NCBI GenBank assembly: GCA_018857735.1
Contig: JABMCL010003210.1
Coordinates: 407,001 to 471,000 of the forward strand
Direction of reading: 5' to 3'
Length of the DNA stretch: 64,000 nucleotides
Source of the DNA: Alviniconcha marisindica
Taxonomy: Eukaryota; Mollusca; Gastropoda; Provannidae
Of this stretch, positions 32,026 through 45,900 are shown piece by piece. The number at the start of each line of letters is the position of its first letter. Positions within the stretch are counted from its first letter, which is position 1. The translations under genes and the position numbers were made by a program. The notes under the pieces were generated by a model, which was given only the letters and a program-made list of their open reading frames with translations, had not been told where the DNA came from and ran no database searches.

Positions 32026-33103
32026 CAATGCGTTATGTACTGTCTTGGTTTCCTCTTAATTCCGAATAAAAACATCTTTGTCTCCATATTACAACAGTAG
32101 TCATAATGGTACAAGAGATCCAGATTATTTCTGTGGGGATAACAAATCTAAAAACATGCAGTAATGCTTTGATTTTCTATCTGCAATTGAGAACATGTGC
32201 AGACACTGGTAATGGTTCAAGAGTGATCATTCTGTCCACTCATTTTCAATGGGAGAGTTGACCTTAGTGGAAGTGTGGTCTTGAGGTAAACTGTCTAGCA
32301 GGGTTTCTGTCTTCCAACATTTTAACAGTGTCAGGGCACAAGCATGCAGACCCCATGATTTTCCTGGATAAATCATCCTTGATGGCTTTTATACAAATTA
32401 CAGCAAGTGTCTGCTTTCAGAGGTTTCAACACTGCAGGTCTGACATGCTTGCAGGCTTCTTATTGGTTTGTCTTTTATCTGTGTGGAAAACAAGAACTGG
32501 CAGGAGTAACCACATCTACATGCAGCAGTTTGGCCAAAAGCAATGAAAGGATGATGTGGGAACATTGATTCAGTAACCATTACACCAACACACAGGACCC
32601 ATCTGCCAGGGAGCGTTGGGTTTTTACCCCAGTTTATGGCTGGGTCATTTTGCTGCCTACCACAAGACTTGCGTTAACATTTTGGCTTTTAGAACATGGG
32701 TAGGAAAAATTCCCAGGGCTGTGCTTTTCAGGCTTATGAGTAGCATAGCTTGCTGACCAGCCAGTGTTGTGTTGATTTGACTGATAAAGCAGGTGGTTGG
32801 ATTGTTTGTGGACTTTGCTGGTTCAGCTAAATTGCAGGGAACTTTAGCACCAGTCAGGGCATAGCTAAATGCATGGAAATTCTGAAGAAGAATGAACCCC
32901 TTTTGGGGAATGAATTGTATTTAACATTAATGGAATCATCCAGCATGTTAGCCCCTTTACAGCAGAATACCAATATGCTGCATTACCAGACTGCGGAGAG
33001 AGCAGGAACTAATTCATGACTGAAGTGTGCAGTGGGTGGTTTATGCTGAGGATAGCCGAGACTAGAGTGAGAAAATATTGTGTCTGACAAGTGGAAATGC
33101 TGT

Positions 33104-33126
33104 ACCCCCCCCCCCCCCCCCCCCCC
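33104..33126. repeat. Poly-C tract
   Basis: An unbroken run of about 22 C. Confidence 0.9.
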
Positions 33127-33689
33127 TGCATGATCCATTTACCTAGTCCAGGTCAACTTTGCCAACAAATGTAATGTGCTTTGAAACAGGACTTCATAAC
33201 ACTTGAAGTCTCTCATGAATTTGACTCTCATAAAAAACGTGCATCGAGTCACTGATATAAACATTCATTGCATATACTATGTACATATACATATATATAC
33301 TGTTGAGAGAGTCAGTGTTATGCAAAGTTTATAGAGTTCATATTGATCAGAGCTTTGCTTGGTGTGTCAGTTGACCTGTTTGCAACCCCCTAGAGTGTGA
33401 TGAAGTTCTTGTCCCTCAAATAAATAGCTGCAAATGTTTTTTCGTTGAAAAAAGATGTGTACTACAACTTGTCAGTGAAATGAAATAAAGTTAACAGTTA
33501 AAATTCTATGCAATTTGGTGTTCATTTGATCAGACCTACCAGTCTGTATGAAACTAGCACAGTTCACCACATCAGCATGCATTACACACACACACACACT
33601 GTCTTGTAATTGGGCAGGGATATCACTTTATCAGACAACATATAGTTCCTCCAGAGTGGATGAACAGCATGCCAGACCCATGCATGAAA

Positions 33690-34340
33690 GCAGCCATTTT
33701 GAAAAAGACCTAATGTGCTTAAAAACTTTAGGCCTGTCCTTTGTGTCCAAACCTACTGAGAAAATTGTTCTTGACCAGCTTCTTTGTCACCTGGATCAAA
33801 ACGATCTTTGGCACACCATCCAGTCAGCGTATCTCCCAAAACACAGTACCAAGACAGTTTGCATTTTCAATGACCACCCGACTGCTTCAGACTCTGGCTC
33901 TATCTCCATTCCGACTCTTCTGTTATCTAAGTGCTGCTGTCATTGTGTCAACACTATCATAACATCCTTCTGACTTGCCTCAGAAACATTTTTGTTTTTT
34001 GTGATCTTGCTTTGTCCTTTGGTTCCTACTTGCAAGGTAGGACACAAGTAGTAACTGTACATGACATAAAATCCTCTCCTTCGCTTCCAACTGGTGGAGT
34101 CCCCCAGGGCTCTGTCCTGGGACCCATCCTTTTCATTTTGTATACTTGGCCTCTTTCTGATGTAATTAGTCGCCACTGTTTCTCATTACATGTTTGCAGA
34201 TGATACTGACATGTACAAATCTGATTCTCCTTCTGAAGCATTCACCCCTGCACCGGCCATTGAATCCTGCATTTCAGATGTGAAGGGCTGGGTAGTTCAG
34301 AATAAACTTCAGTTAAATGGTGACAAAACAGAGTCATCTG
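33690..34340 (+). mobile_element. CR1/L2-like LINE reverse-transcriptase relic
   Basis: Plus-strand peptides in order: a KPTEKIVLDQLLCHLDQNDL stretch, QSAYLPKHST, then after frame shifts LQGRTQVVTVHDIKSSPSLP, TGGVPQGSVLGPILFILYTW, PLSDVISRH, DTDMYKSDSP and ISDVKGWVVQNKLQLNGDKT. These are the conserved RT blocks up to the region after the (degraded) active-site motif. Frame shifts and missing ends make it non-functional. Confidence 0.85.
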
Positions 34341-35329
34341 ATAGGCTCTGCTCCTGAATTGATCTTCCTTTTTTGCTATGGGTGTGTGTCGGTGACATCC
34401 CATTTTCTAATTTCTTCATGGGATGGCGCTGTGCTGCTTCAGCGGACTCGTTAGTACCCAAATCTTTCAGTGGGCACTGACACTATCAGTGGACAGCTGC
34501 ACAATCCAGTTCTGGCAGTTTAGAGGTTGGTGATGGAAAACGAGGCTTAGAGTGTGGGTCACCTCAGGAAGTATTTTTTGGTAAATGATGGATCACTCTT
34601 GTGGTGGTACATAAGCCAAGTTGCTTGGGAGTGTTTTTCCTATTAAAGTGGACTGGTCTACATCACAACAAACAATAATTATCGCCTTTACAAGCACTAA
34701 ACTCACATTTTCGGCACATTTATTCCTTTTTTTTTACCAAACAGATAGTGTGAAAAAGAACAAGATGATCAAAGCATAAACACGGTGATGGAATAAATGA
34801 TGTGTGCAATATTGATACAGGTTTTAGTGGTTTACAGTAGAACAAAACAACAACAAAAATAACCAAAACTTTTCTATAACCACCTAGAGCTGCAAAGTGG
34901 CAAGACCAAATTATTGGCCAGTTTCCCATTCTGCAGTAAACCACTACAACCCAGAGTACGACCTGCATTTAGGACAAAATGTGAGCTGTCTTTAAAAAAC
35001 AAAGTTAATGTACATCAGGTTTTAAACAACACTATAATTTCACAGTGTGGCGCCAACTCACTGAAAATAACCAATCCAAAAAGCAGTACCAACAAAACAG
35101 AAATTAAAGTGCCCAAGTTTTATCAAGACTCTGGTTTCACAAATGCATTTACTGAAATGTGCAGCAATTCAATGCAATAAAGTAGGTTATGCCTCATAGT
35201 TTGGTTTGCTACTTAAACTCTGCTAGGCAATATAGTGTAGCCCTTAGGTAGATGGCAACACTCGTGAGGGAAGTTGGTGCTTCCATCTAACTTGAGGAAG
35301 CTGAAGAAGAATTTTGGGCAACAGCCAAA

Positions 35330-35480
35330 GTTGGGTGATAGGCAACAGACTGGCTGCCAATCACCCAATCATAGGCAACAGACAGCTTTTGGCTGCCAAT
35401 CACCCAAACAATTTCAGCCAATCATAGGCAACAGAGGGCCCTTGGCTGCCAATCACCCAAACAATTTCAGCCAATCAGAA
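35330..35480. repeat. Tandem repeat, about 60-bp unit
   Basis: Repeated TTGGCTGCCAATCACCCAAA, CAATTTCAGCCAATCATAGG, CAACAGA. The two longer copies are almost identical. Confidence 0.85.
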
Positions 35481-36295
35481 TGCCACAAAAAATAATCGTG
35501 TACAAAAAGCCTGAAGAGAGGCTGCCATGTTTGGCCCACGAACTGGAGCATGGCAACAGAGCATAAGATGGTTGGGTTCCAAACTTTCAAAATAACGAAT
35601 CACTAATGGTGCACATCCAATTTTGACAATGAGGTATTCACTGCAATCAAAGGAGGCTAATAACAAAGCTGGAACTGGACTCCAATAACGCATCCCATCA
35701 ATCAGCACGGTACCACATGGTGGTCAGAATGAAAGCCTGTGTGAAGACAATGGGAGGTGGGGCTAAAGAGTTCAGCACAGAACCCTCTAGTCTATGCAGA
35801 ACAGGAAGCATTACCCAAAGTCCAAAACGTAAGCCTTCTACAGTTGCTACATGCCATGCGGTGTCAGGGATGCCCCTCTAAGTCAGCTGTTGGACCACAG
35901 GAGGCAGCGAGTCTGGCAACAGCACTCAATGCCTCTGGTCTCTGTTTCAGCTGATACACGCCACCCAGTTGAATATGAGTGTTGTAAGTAACATAACCAG
36001 GCAGATTTATACCAACAATCATACTTGGTTCTTGGATTTTAACATCCTGTCAACCAGTTACCTCAGCCCATCAGGATGAATCATGCATTCAAAAATCTTT
36101 TATACCATTTCAAAACACAGGTCACTAAATCACAAGTCTGTCTACCAACCATCCATCTATCACTGTAGATGTCAATAATACACAGGTTTTGCTGCATCAA
36201 AAACCAATTTCCACTCCATTCCTTTTCCCACAGGCACTCACCACAGGAAGCTGCTTAAATCGCTTGTGACAATGTGAATGAGCATGGTGACCTAT

Positions 36296-36301
36296 TTTAT
36301 T
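36296..36301 (-). terminator. TMEM147: Candidate TMEM147 polyadenylation signal
   Basis: AATAAA on the minus strand about 510 nt after the TMEM147 stop. It is the nearest canonical hexamer that I found. Confidence 0.4.
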
Positions 36302-36806
36302 AAGTAGGTCCACACATGTTAGCTGAAAAGTAGGGAGAGGATTTGGAGGAGAAAAAAAGGCGAAAGGACCGGAAAGGTAGAAATTAGAAAATGAAGAAAT
36401 TCCTGGCAATAGGTGAGGCATATCACCCATCACTGTCATCAGTCTGCACAAGCACTACCTGCATTTTCCACCTGTCACTAATATCAGTCTCACCATGGCA
36501 ACGATTTAATAAATTATTCTCACACAATCTTGGGTAGTGATTTTCACTAGACGATGCCATAATATAAATATGGCATAATGCACACTCCATCAAACCACAC
36601 GCAGATGTTACACAGCACATACTTTTGCTGTCCTTGCTGAGAAACACTGTGTCAATTCTTGCACATAATTTGTTGAATTCTCAGTCCTGACACAAACCAT
36701 GTAACCAAAAATGCAAACACCACCCGCACTACATTCTTTCTCTGCTTAAATCACTCATGGTCACAACCATCCAACAAATCAAAGTACTCCTCCTTTCTGG
36801 TTTCAT

Positions 36807-36942
36807 TTAGTAATGAGAATTGGCCAGCTGCGAAGGTATCCCAAGGTACATCTGGAGTGCTACCATGGCCACACAAGATGTAAATGCAGCCTTGGCAATC
36901 AGTAGCATCCATGATCCAAGGCCCACAGCATGAATCAGGATT
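36807..36942 (-). CDS. TMEM147: TMEM147 coding exon 6 (stop)
   Basis: Encodes [44 protein letters not shown] and TAA. Acceptor TCTTTCAG. Aligns with the vertebrate C-terminus (FVHLCSLGSW...). Confidence 0.92.
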
Positions 36943-39900
36943 CTGAAAGAAAGATTTTGGGGGAATACAAATCAGTCTCCAAGACCAGTTCCATTTCTCT
37001 GGAATTCTCTGCCGGCCACTCTAAGAAATGTACCAACACTGTCTCAATTCAAATCGCAGCTAAAAACCTTGTTTGCCCAGGCCTTCCTGTAGATAATGGC
37101 AATTTAAGCTACAATAATTAAGGTTCTGTTTGCTGAAATGTATGCTAATGTAGTTTTTGTGATAAGATGTTTGTACAGCACAGTGAGTTTAACTCTGGTT
37201 AAAGAATAGCGCTTTATAAGAATTATTTATGATTATTATTATTATTATTTAAATGCAGTGCAATTCTAGTTGCACAAAAGCAACAAGTCAGAGGAGCTAG
37301 TAAATGCTCAGGCCAGCATTCAAAATAGGAAAATACAACCTTGAAATGTAACATGGAACTCTCCTATCATCTTTTCACTTATCCAAGGTTACAAAATATG
37401 GCATGAAAATGTTAAACCCAATCTAGATTATCATTGTGCAGAGTTCTGAAGTTTTGTTTAGACTGCTTAAAATAATCTACATTTCATGCTAAAGCCCGTT
37501 CTTAACTGGGCAAATGTTTGTTCGCTGAACATTCTTCGGACACCTTGCTGAACTATGATTTGTTTCTTAATTGAACTTTTAGTTCACTGAATATGGATCG
37601 GACAATTCGACAAACTCCACTTCATTCTCAACTGGCTTGTAATGAGATGCAAGCTTCGGCCCAAACTTGCGGCAGACGCGCAGCAGACAGCATAACCGAA
37701 AATGTAGGGTAAAGTCACGTCAAGTCAAGTCAATATACTTTAATCAATCCTCACAGGGTAATTCAACTAACTACTATCTCATTCTGGGTCCCGAGTCAAG
37801 GCTAAGCCTCCCACAAGTCAACAAATAAACAAATTCCCTCCAAAGCGAGTGAAGAATCTAGCGACACCGTCATCCATTTTTATTTCTTCTTCATCCACAG
37901 GAGAGCTCTGCTCTCAGCCAATCAGAGGCAATGTTTGTCGAATAGGGTGAATGTTCCCAGAACATGCTGAGCAAAGCTTTTTGGACCCCGAATATAGCTT
38001 CGTCACAGTTCGACGCATACTCCCAACAAGGTTCACGAAGAAAAGTTCGCCCAATTAAGAACCAACTAGGTTCACTGACTACTTCCAACTAGGCTTGCGA
38101 ACAAACATTCGCCCAATTAAGAACGGGCTTAATGTATCATGTTTACATATTATTTTTGAGGTCTTATGTACATATTTTGTACACTGGAGATGATCTAAAT
38201 TCAGCGTGCTCACCCCTGTTGGTGAAATTCTACCCTACAGAAACAACTGTTATTTATTATTCATTATGTGGGTGACAATAAAAATGATGGTTTATTTTCT
38301 TTTGTAAAATGACCACAAAGACCCCCCCCCCCCCCCCCCAGTCTAAAAGGAGCCCTTTGTCACACAAGCATGACGCAGTGGTACTTACTCCACAATAAGA
38401 GGGCGATAGCATGCTAGACCCAGCAGAAGCAGGACGACTGGAATGAGAGATTTCTGAAGATCACTGCGTCCATACAGCCACACCAACATGGCTGTGCTGA
38501 TGTGGTGGATCTGATAAGAGAAAAAACACAAGTGATAGGAAGCTGGTGTGTGTGTGTGTGATTAATTTCTTACTTTTTTTTTTTTTTTTGTCCCTTGCAG
38601 TTCCAATGCAGACTTGGAATCTATACAATTAAGGAAGCCAGAAACATACCACGATAATAATAATAATAATTAAAGTTTGTTTGTTTGTTTTTTAAGCGCA
38701 AAATCTTGTTGGCAGAGACTATTCTAAAGCGCATACATGCACACACATTCAAGATTATTTTATCATCTCATCAGAGGAATTAAAACGTGGCTGAACATTA
38801 AGCACATCACAGTACACAATAACACATATTGTGTATTTTAAAACTCAAAGTGACAAAGAACTGTTAGTGAAAAAACAAAAGTTACACAATAAACAAACTA
38901 GTAATTTACATAATTTACACACACACACACACACACAAGCATATTGACCATACATAACTTAATTTACACAAAAAAAGTACCTTCATCATTTTAAGTCCAG
39001 AATGAATGTACAAATCATCAAATGACAAATATGGATGATCAATATATGCATTCAAATTATATTAAACTTGAACATCTTTGGTGGATGAGGTAAGGTCTGT
39101 TTGGGCCCATCTGCCAACCTATATCTGCTGCAAGCATGGGGAGCACATTGCAGATACAAACAACAATGAGTGCCTAAAAAGAAAAAGAAAAAGTTTTAAA
39201 TTTAATGCAATTCTAAATCAACAAAAAAGCATTTTGAACTGAACTAACTACATCTGTGCTTACCAAGCTGACATTGGAGTCCAGACTCATCTGAATGTAT
39301 TTCCAGTCAAACTCCACTCCTCGCGCTCCTACCCACAAAGGGACCACTCTGAAAGAAAGCAGACAACGGTCAACTTCAGTACACATGTATACATTCCACA
39401 CGATCTTGATTTTGGCATCTGCCTCACTAGTTGCCTCTGTCACATAAAATTTAATGATAATGCAATCCAAGACAAAAAGTGGTTTTGAGACATCATTTAC
39501 CATTACTGCAGCACAGCCTGTAGGTTTAACCTGGCAGTTCTGTGCTAAACTTAACTTCAGACTGGCTAGGAAACCAGGCAGTGCTTGAAGTCATCTGGAT
39601 AAGATAAGAACATGTCACGCGGTTTCTGACTATACGTTGCACACTTAGTGTCTACACTGGTGTCAGTGAAATGCACAGAGTACTGTCACACAGCCTATGG
39701 GGAGGTTTAGCCCAGCTCTGTGCTGAACTTTGTTTTCAGGCTGGCAAGGAAACCAGGCAGTGCGTCAAGTCATCTGGATGAGGGATAAGACTAAGAGCAT
39801 GGGCTTTCTGACCGCAGCGTGCACACCTAGTGTCTGTACCCATGAAGTGCAACAAGTAGTTACACAGCCTGTGTGTGGGTAGGGGGGCGGGGGGGTTAGC

Positions 39901-42900
39901 CCAGTGTGCTTGTCCTCAGACTGACTAGAAACTGGGCCAAATGCTAGTCTTCTAAGTGTGGTCAAAGAACATGAAATGTACTTTCTGACTGCACTGTAAG
40001 TTTAATATATGTACCCACTGAATGCAAACAACAAATTAAGCAAGGCCATGCACCTAGCTGTTACTGTGACTCAGTTCTTTTTAAAGTGTTACATTCTTTT
40101 AAATTACATAATGTAAAACAACAACAACAAAAAGTAACATTACAAATACAATTGACTGAAGTATATCATTATCACACTGCCCACAGTTTCACTTATTCAG
40201 TATATTTCATGTACACCACAAACCTTGTCATCACCAGTTCTGCTGTTGCCCAACCCATGCCAGCAATCATGAACTTCAGCTGACCCTTGCCAGCAAACTT
40301 TGACATCACAATATGCAAACCCAAGAGGTCAGCAAGGTCAACTGTACACTTCAGAAATTCCTGCAAAACATGAGTGACACATATATCAAATGTGTAAACC
40401 AATCAAAATCAGGAGTCATTTGCCTGTAAATGTAATGTCATTTCTTCCATTGTTACAACCAAATAACTTTGTGCATAATTATTCATGAACATGATAATTA
40501 TTTTGCTAAGCTATACACCATGTTAATCGCCCTGATATAACCACATTAGTTGACTGGGTGTAAAACACCAAGTTACTTACTTACTATACAACATGTTAAG
40601 TAATATATATATACACTTTCAAAACACATTTACCTGCATATAAATTGTTATTTATAGTATTATTAGTACTAATGTAGTAATACACTTCATAATATATATT
40701 ATACATGTTATGTATTATTATGTACGATTCCTGCAACAAAAAGGGATTAGTCAGGAATAGGAAGCTGAAGGAGACTGAACATACTTGAGGAGATAAAGAA
40801 AGATGGTGATTTTTCCCCCAAGAACCCTTCCTAAACAGCGGAGACGGAAGCCATAACACAGTAAAAGTGTTTGAGACCATGTGACATTTACACAGACACA
40901 CTGACACTAGCAACAGTACAGTGAGTCTACCAAATGAGAAACCTTGATTTTTAAATTCAAATTCCGCCTGTCTGTTTATAATATAATAATAATGTGCCCT
41001 TTTATTGTTTTAATAGTTTTATGTGCTATTTCTCCAAACTGGAGCACATAGCCCATCACAAAGCAAAGAACCAAACACAGTCAAAACAAACTTCCATGAG
41101 CACACACACACACACATGCAAAGCTAGTCAATAGGATTAGGAAAGCTTGAAGAGGTTAGATTTCAGATGATTTAAAAGATGTGAGTGTGTTTACTTTATG
41201 ATGTAATTTGGAAATTTGACATCATTGGTGACACTGACATTTGTTTTGTGTGTGTGGATTTATTCACTGACACTATGACAGTGACAGTTAGTGAGTTACA
41301 CCTTTGCCTTACCCCTGTGACATCAAGGCCTCCAGCTGCCACAGCAGACTCAGGAAAAAACGTCGCCAATAACATCATCTTGCAAAGCTGTGTGAACAAG
41401 TATGCTCCACCTGCCTGGACACATTTCCAAAATGCACTGTATTCCGCTCTGCAAAAAAGACAGAAGTAACAATAAACAGAAAGAAACAGTACAAACTACA
41501 ACTATACAAAAAATATCTTATAATTATATGCCACAATCTGCATGAACAGAATACTCCCTGAGCACCTTCTTCCGGTGAGTCCAGCTGGGTAAATCATATC
41601 CCCCATGTTAAAACATAAAGTGATAAACCTTTGGACAATGCTGTTTCACTTAGTCTTCCTGTGCTCCAAAGCAATGGAATTCTCTCCCTTCTGACATCCA
41701 TCACATTCAACCCTCCTGTGACTTCAGTTTCAAAACTACATTAAAAACTAATAACTATACACACAAAGATGACAAACAATACCACAACAGAGATTAGTCT
41801 ATTTCAAATTCTGTCCTCTGCCTTTTCTAAGAGACACAGAGGACTATACACATCACTTACGTGAAACACCAATAGTGAAATACACAAGCACACAGCTAAC
41901 ACTGTTGCTGTAACAATAAAAACTAACACACAAATCATGACAGTGCTTCTGCCTTTTATTTTCTGTTTGGCTTTGATCTGTTCTGCAGATCTGTTCAACA
42001 GATTTAGAGCATGATACTCAAAGTCTAAATGTCGACACATATTTTATAATCAAATTCAAATGGTCTTGTGTTTGACTGAAAGTGCCACATATTTTGCTTT
42101 CTTACTTAGAGGATGTACCTCTAGTGGAATTTGTGTACCTTGTATTTACACGCATGCCAGGTGAATTACCATAGGTGACTGAGGTCTTGTTGTTGTGCTT
42201 GTGTCACATAAGTGCTAATTAACTCCCTTGTGTGTTGATTCTTTCTTACTTAGTTACTATTCTACAAAACCCCTTTCAATAATAAATGATACTGACAGAT
42301 GGACGCTAGTTGCTACAAAAATTAAAATTGAGGGCAGGGTGAAAGGAAAAACCCTTGAGAACTACAAGAAAAGGCTTTGAATAAACCTATTACTGCTGGC
42401 ATAATGATCCAAAATACCTGACTGTGTACAACTAAAAGTATCACTGTCTGACAGAACTAAACCCAGAACTGAGTAGCGCTCACTGGAAGCGGCAAAGGGC
42501 ACTTTAATGCAAAGCAGTATACTTACGCACAACTGCCGTTTCATATTAGATCTTACCTTTTAAATTTGCCCAGGAACCCTCTAAAAGTAAAAGTTGTACA
42601 GTTGTAGTTGTAGCAGTGAGCCCCAGGGACCCCTGTAAAATACTCACTAATGGGAGCCCTGAAGTAGAATTACCCTCAGCCTGGTTTGACCTCCCACTGT
42701 CATGATGATGTATGATCATAATGATGCAGTACTCCCGATAACACATGACTGCGGGTCTGTTATGCATAGATTTGAATTCTGATGCACAGATTAGAGATCT
42801 GTGCTTCATCTTAACACACACATATTTTCAAAGCGATACAGATAGTCAATGGTCATTTAGTGCATCAATGAAACCAGACTGGCAAAGTTTTGAATGCAAA

Positions 42901-45900
42901 ACTCTGCTTGCCGAACCACATTCCTGTCTGCGATGCTCACTGGTTCAAAATCAAATGTCATTTCTAGCAGTTGTATTTCAAAGCTGATTGGTCAGAAATT
43001 CACTTCCTTTCTACGCTATCATTTCCTTTCTATGCCTTTGTTTTCACTTTGGCTGAAAACATGTTGCTTTTACCTGGTTTACATGTGCAAAGTGCTTGGC
43101 CTTGGCAGAAAAGCCTGATGAAAATAGTATCGTTGCTGGAGTGAGAAGTATTAAAATTTAAAGCAACTGAAAAAGATCCTAGTGCAACCATACTCACTAG
43201 CATATGTTTGACCAGTGCAACTGTAGTAGGTAGCATAAATCATAAATGTGACTGAATTTTGGCAACGGCTTACACGGCCTTCCTCATTTTTACTACTGCT
43301 CAGTTGCAAAATGGATCTTGCCATTTCACAGTGATCTACACTTCGCCCCGGCTGCAAAATAATTGATTATAAATATAATTATCATTTTTGCAACAATTAC
43401 TTTTGTACTTGCTTCCTTCACTGATGTGCTGTATTCCATCAGAACAACCTCGAACGAAACTGAGGATGTTCCAATAAAATAAAAAAACAAGCGCAAAAAT
43501 GGTAATTAAAATTGATTGAACTTTTGAGGCAATAATCACTGTGCAACTGTGAGAATCTGAGATCTGGGTGGGGCCATTTTGTGACCGAGACTTGGCCAAA
43601 TCTACAGTCAAAGTGGGTTGGAGGGAAGTGATCTCCCACCTTTGCCAGATTTTTTTCCGTTATGCATTTGAAAGAATGAACAATTCTAAAATGATTCAAA
43701 CTGAAAGGACTGTAAAAAATTTTTTTTTATGCATCATAATCATGTACTAAATGACTGTAAATGTGAAGATAGTAAAGGTGGGGCATTTGTAGTGTGATGT
43801 GGGTTGTTTTTTTGGGGTGTGTGAGTTTTTTTTAATACAAAACGGTTGCTATGAATATTCATTTTATATATATATATATAATATTTTTTTTTTGACTTAG
43901 TCCAAAAGGTGCAAAAAAAGGGGGCCCGTTTTTTTACTGTCAAAAAATCGTTTCAAACACTTTGTCTTGTTGTTGTTTTGGGTTGTGGTTTTCAAAATTT
44001 GGGTTTAGTATCACATTCACGGGGAAACAATATAGCCCCAAATCGGGAGCAGTGGAGAAATATTTTTTTTTTGAAAGTGAAAAGCGCCCGAAATTCGCCC
44101 CCTGAAAAGGAAGCCACGGTGAGGTTTTCGTGTTTTATTCAGGGTTACATGACGAATCAAAACATTACCTAGTCACGATTTCAAAGGAGATATCGCTTTA
44201 CACAGTGCATATAAAATCATTATACTAAGTTTTGTTTTTGGGTTAGGGGCTCTGAAAATCCCTCGGTCAAACGTATTTTGGGGAAATGTTTCATGACCAC
44301 ATCCGCAGACAATCAAATGAAGAACGGACTTTCTTTTTTCGTCAAACTTTATCCAGTCACTGTGGTCGTCCTGCATCAGGCGCCAATGTTTTATTTTACG
44401 CCAAATTCGGGTATTTTTTTAAAATATATTTTGCCATTCTTATAAATTGTTGCAATAAATAAGTTCAACAACGTATTAGATTAAACAAGAAAAAAGGGAA
44501 AAAAAATAATTTTTTTGGTTTGCACTATTTCCGGTCGCCATGTTCACATCCGGGTCTTTTGCTTTTAGCACATGGCCGCTGGAAAGAGTTTGATATGCGA
44601 AAGTGTGTGGAAATATTTTTTGAAGCCGAAAGTTCAACTTTATTTAACTTTCACAGAATTTATCAATTTTCCGGTTATACGAGATATTTATTTTGGGTAT
44701 ATGCCAAAATTTTTAAAATTGGGAATGTTAGCATACAGAGTGATTTTTTGTTGCTGTCATCTAAATTGTTCAGATGCTTTAAAAAATTATTTTCCCCGAG
44801 TTTCTTACAACGTGAGTGCATGTTGAAATTGTAATGTCGGTTATAAACAGATTTCTGATCGTACTTTTACATTTTTTTCTTCCCTTTGCAAGCGTTGTTT
44901 TGTTTAAAAACTACGTCTTCAAACAAAAAAAATTTGGTAAAAGAAATTCAATTTTAAAGGGTTAAAGTCGTCAAGTTAGGTTGAAAATTACGATTACAAC
45001 AGAGCTGTGGAATAATCATTAAAATAAATTTTAGTGACCATCCTGTCTGCCTTCCAGATTTAAAAATGAAATTCGATCTTAAAGATTATTTTTTGGCTGT
45101 GATTTTTTTGGGAATATTTATAAAATTTTTTTATTTATTATTTTAACTTTCATTTTAAAGTTTAAGTTCAAAAATTTTTTCCTACAATAACATGACCCAA
45201 AAAACCAAAGGATAAGGTTTTTTTTTTCCTTTACACCCCAAAGCAGCAAGAGTTGCATCACTCTTACTTGCTCCATTTTTTCTACTTGTTTGTTAAATAA
45301 CAAGTATTTTTTTATTTTGTTAGAAAAAAAAAATACCATGTTATCTCATTAAGATTATGTTATCCATGATTGCAGCAAAAACTGTTCCTGGAAATATTAT
45401 GTGTCTTTTACTTTACAGTAATAAAAAGTTTTGATTTTTCATTTTTATCAAGAAAAAAACAGCATTGTACATCTTTTTAAATAGTAAAAGTTAAAATATT
45501 TCTTTCTCATTTGCGTTTATGTCAAGAAAGCATAAATTTGAGGAAAAAAAAATCATCAAACTTCCCTTTTCCATATTTTTCTATTAAAAAAAATAACTGT
45601 TTATGTGTCAAAATGTTTGCTTTTATATTTAAAAATGTTAAAAAATTTGGGTGTATGTTTAAATTATCTATTGCAAAAAACTATGCATAGCTGCTGCGGG
45701 ACACAGAAAAAAAAAAAACTTTACTGGTAATACTCAGTGGATCCCTTTGTAAGATCAGTTGGGGTTTTTACAGTTAACGCAGATTGCAGCACAGTGATGT
45801 GGGCTTTTTTAATGTGTAATGTTTTAACATCTTGTCACAAATCACATTTAAAGTCAAAATTTCTCAGGAACGAAGACCCCGCACTGTCTTTCCCCTTTAT

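Larger units (their letters stand above)
29827..36806. other. DCAF8/TMEM147 convergent intergenic region
   Basis: Holds the DCAF8 3' UTR, a diverged segment present twice (30610-30850 and 31810-32025), a minisatellite (31212-31672), a poly-C tract (33104-33126), a LINE RT relic (33690-34340) and a 60-bp tandem repeat (35330-35480). The open frames at 34914-35180 and 35475-35954 have no recognised domain. Confidence 0.65.
36943..38388. other. TMEM147 intron 5
   Basis: Contains a LINE 3' end (36965-37247), a TIR element (37493-38129) and a poly-C tract (38322-38340). Confidence 0.75.

Noticed and set aside
35475..35954. Overlapping ORFs considered as a P2X7-like or transposon-derived domain
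   Set aside because: The expected Cys-rich and WCWG-type motifs are absent; the frames contain stops.
39100..39180. Minus-strand frame considered as a TMEM147 exon
   Set aside because: Peptide ([14 protein letters not shown]...) does not match the protein; the segment at 38389-38510 does and has correct phase.
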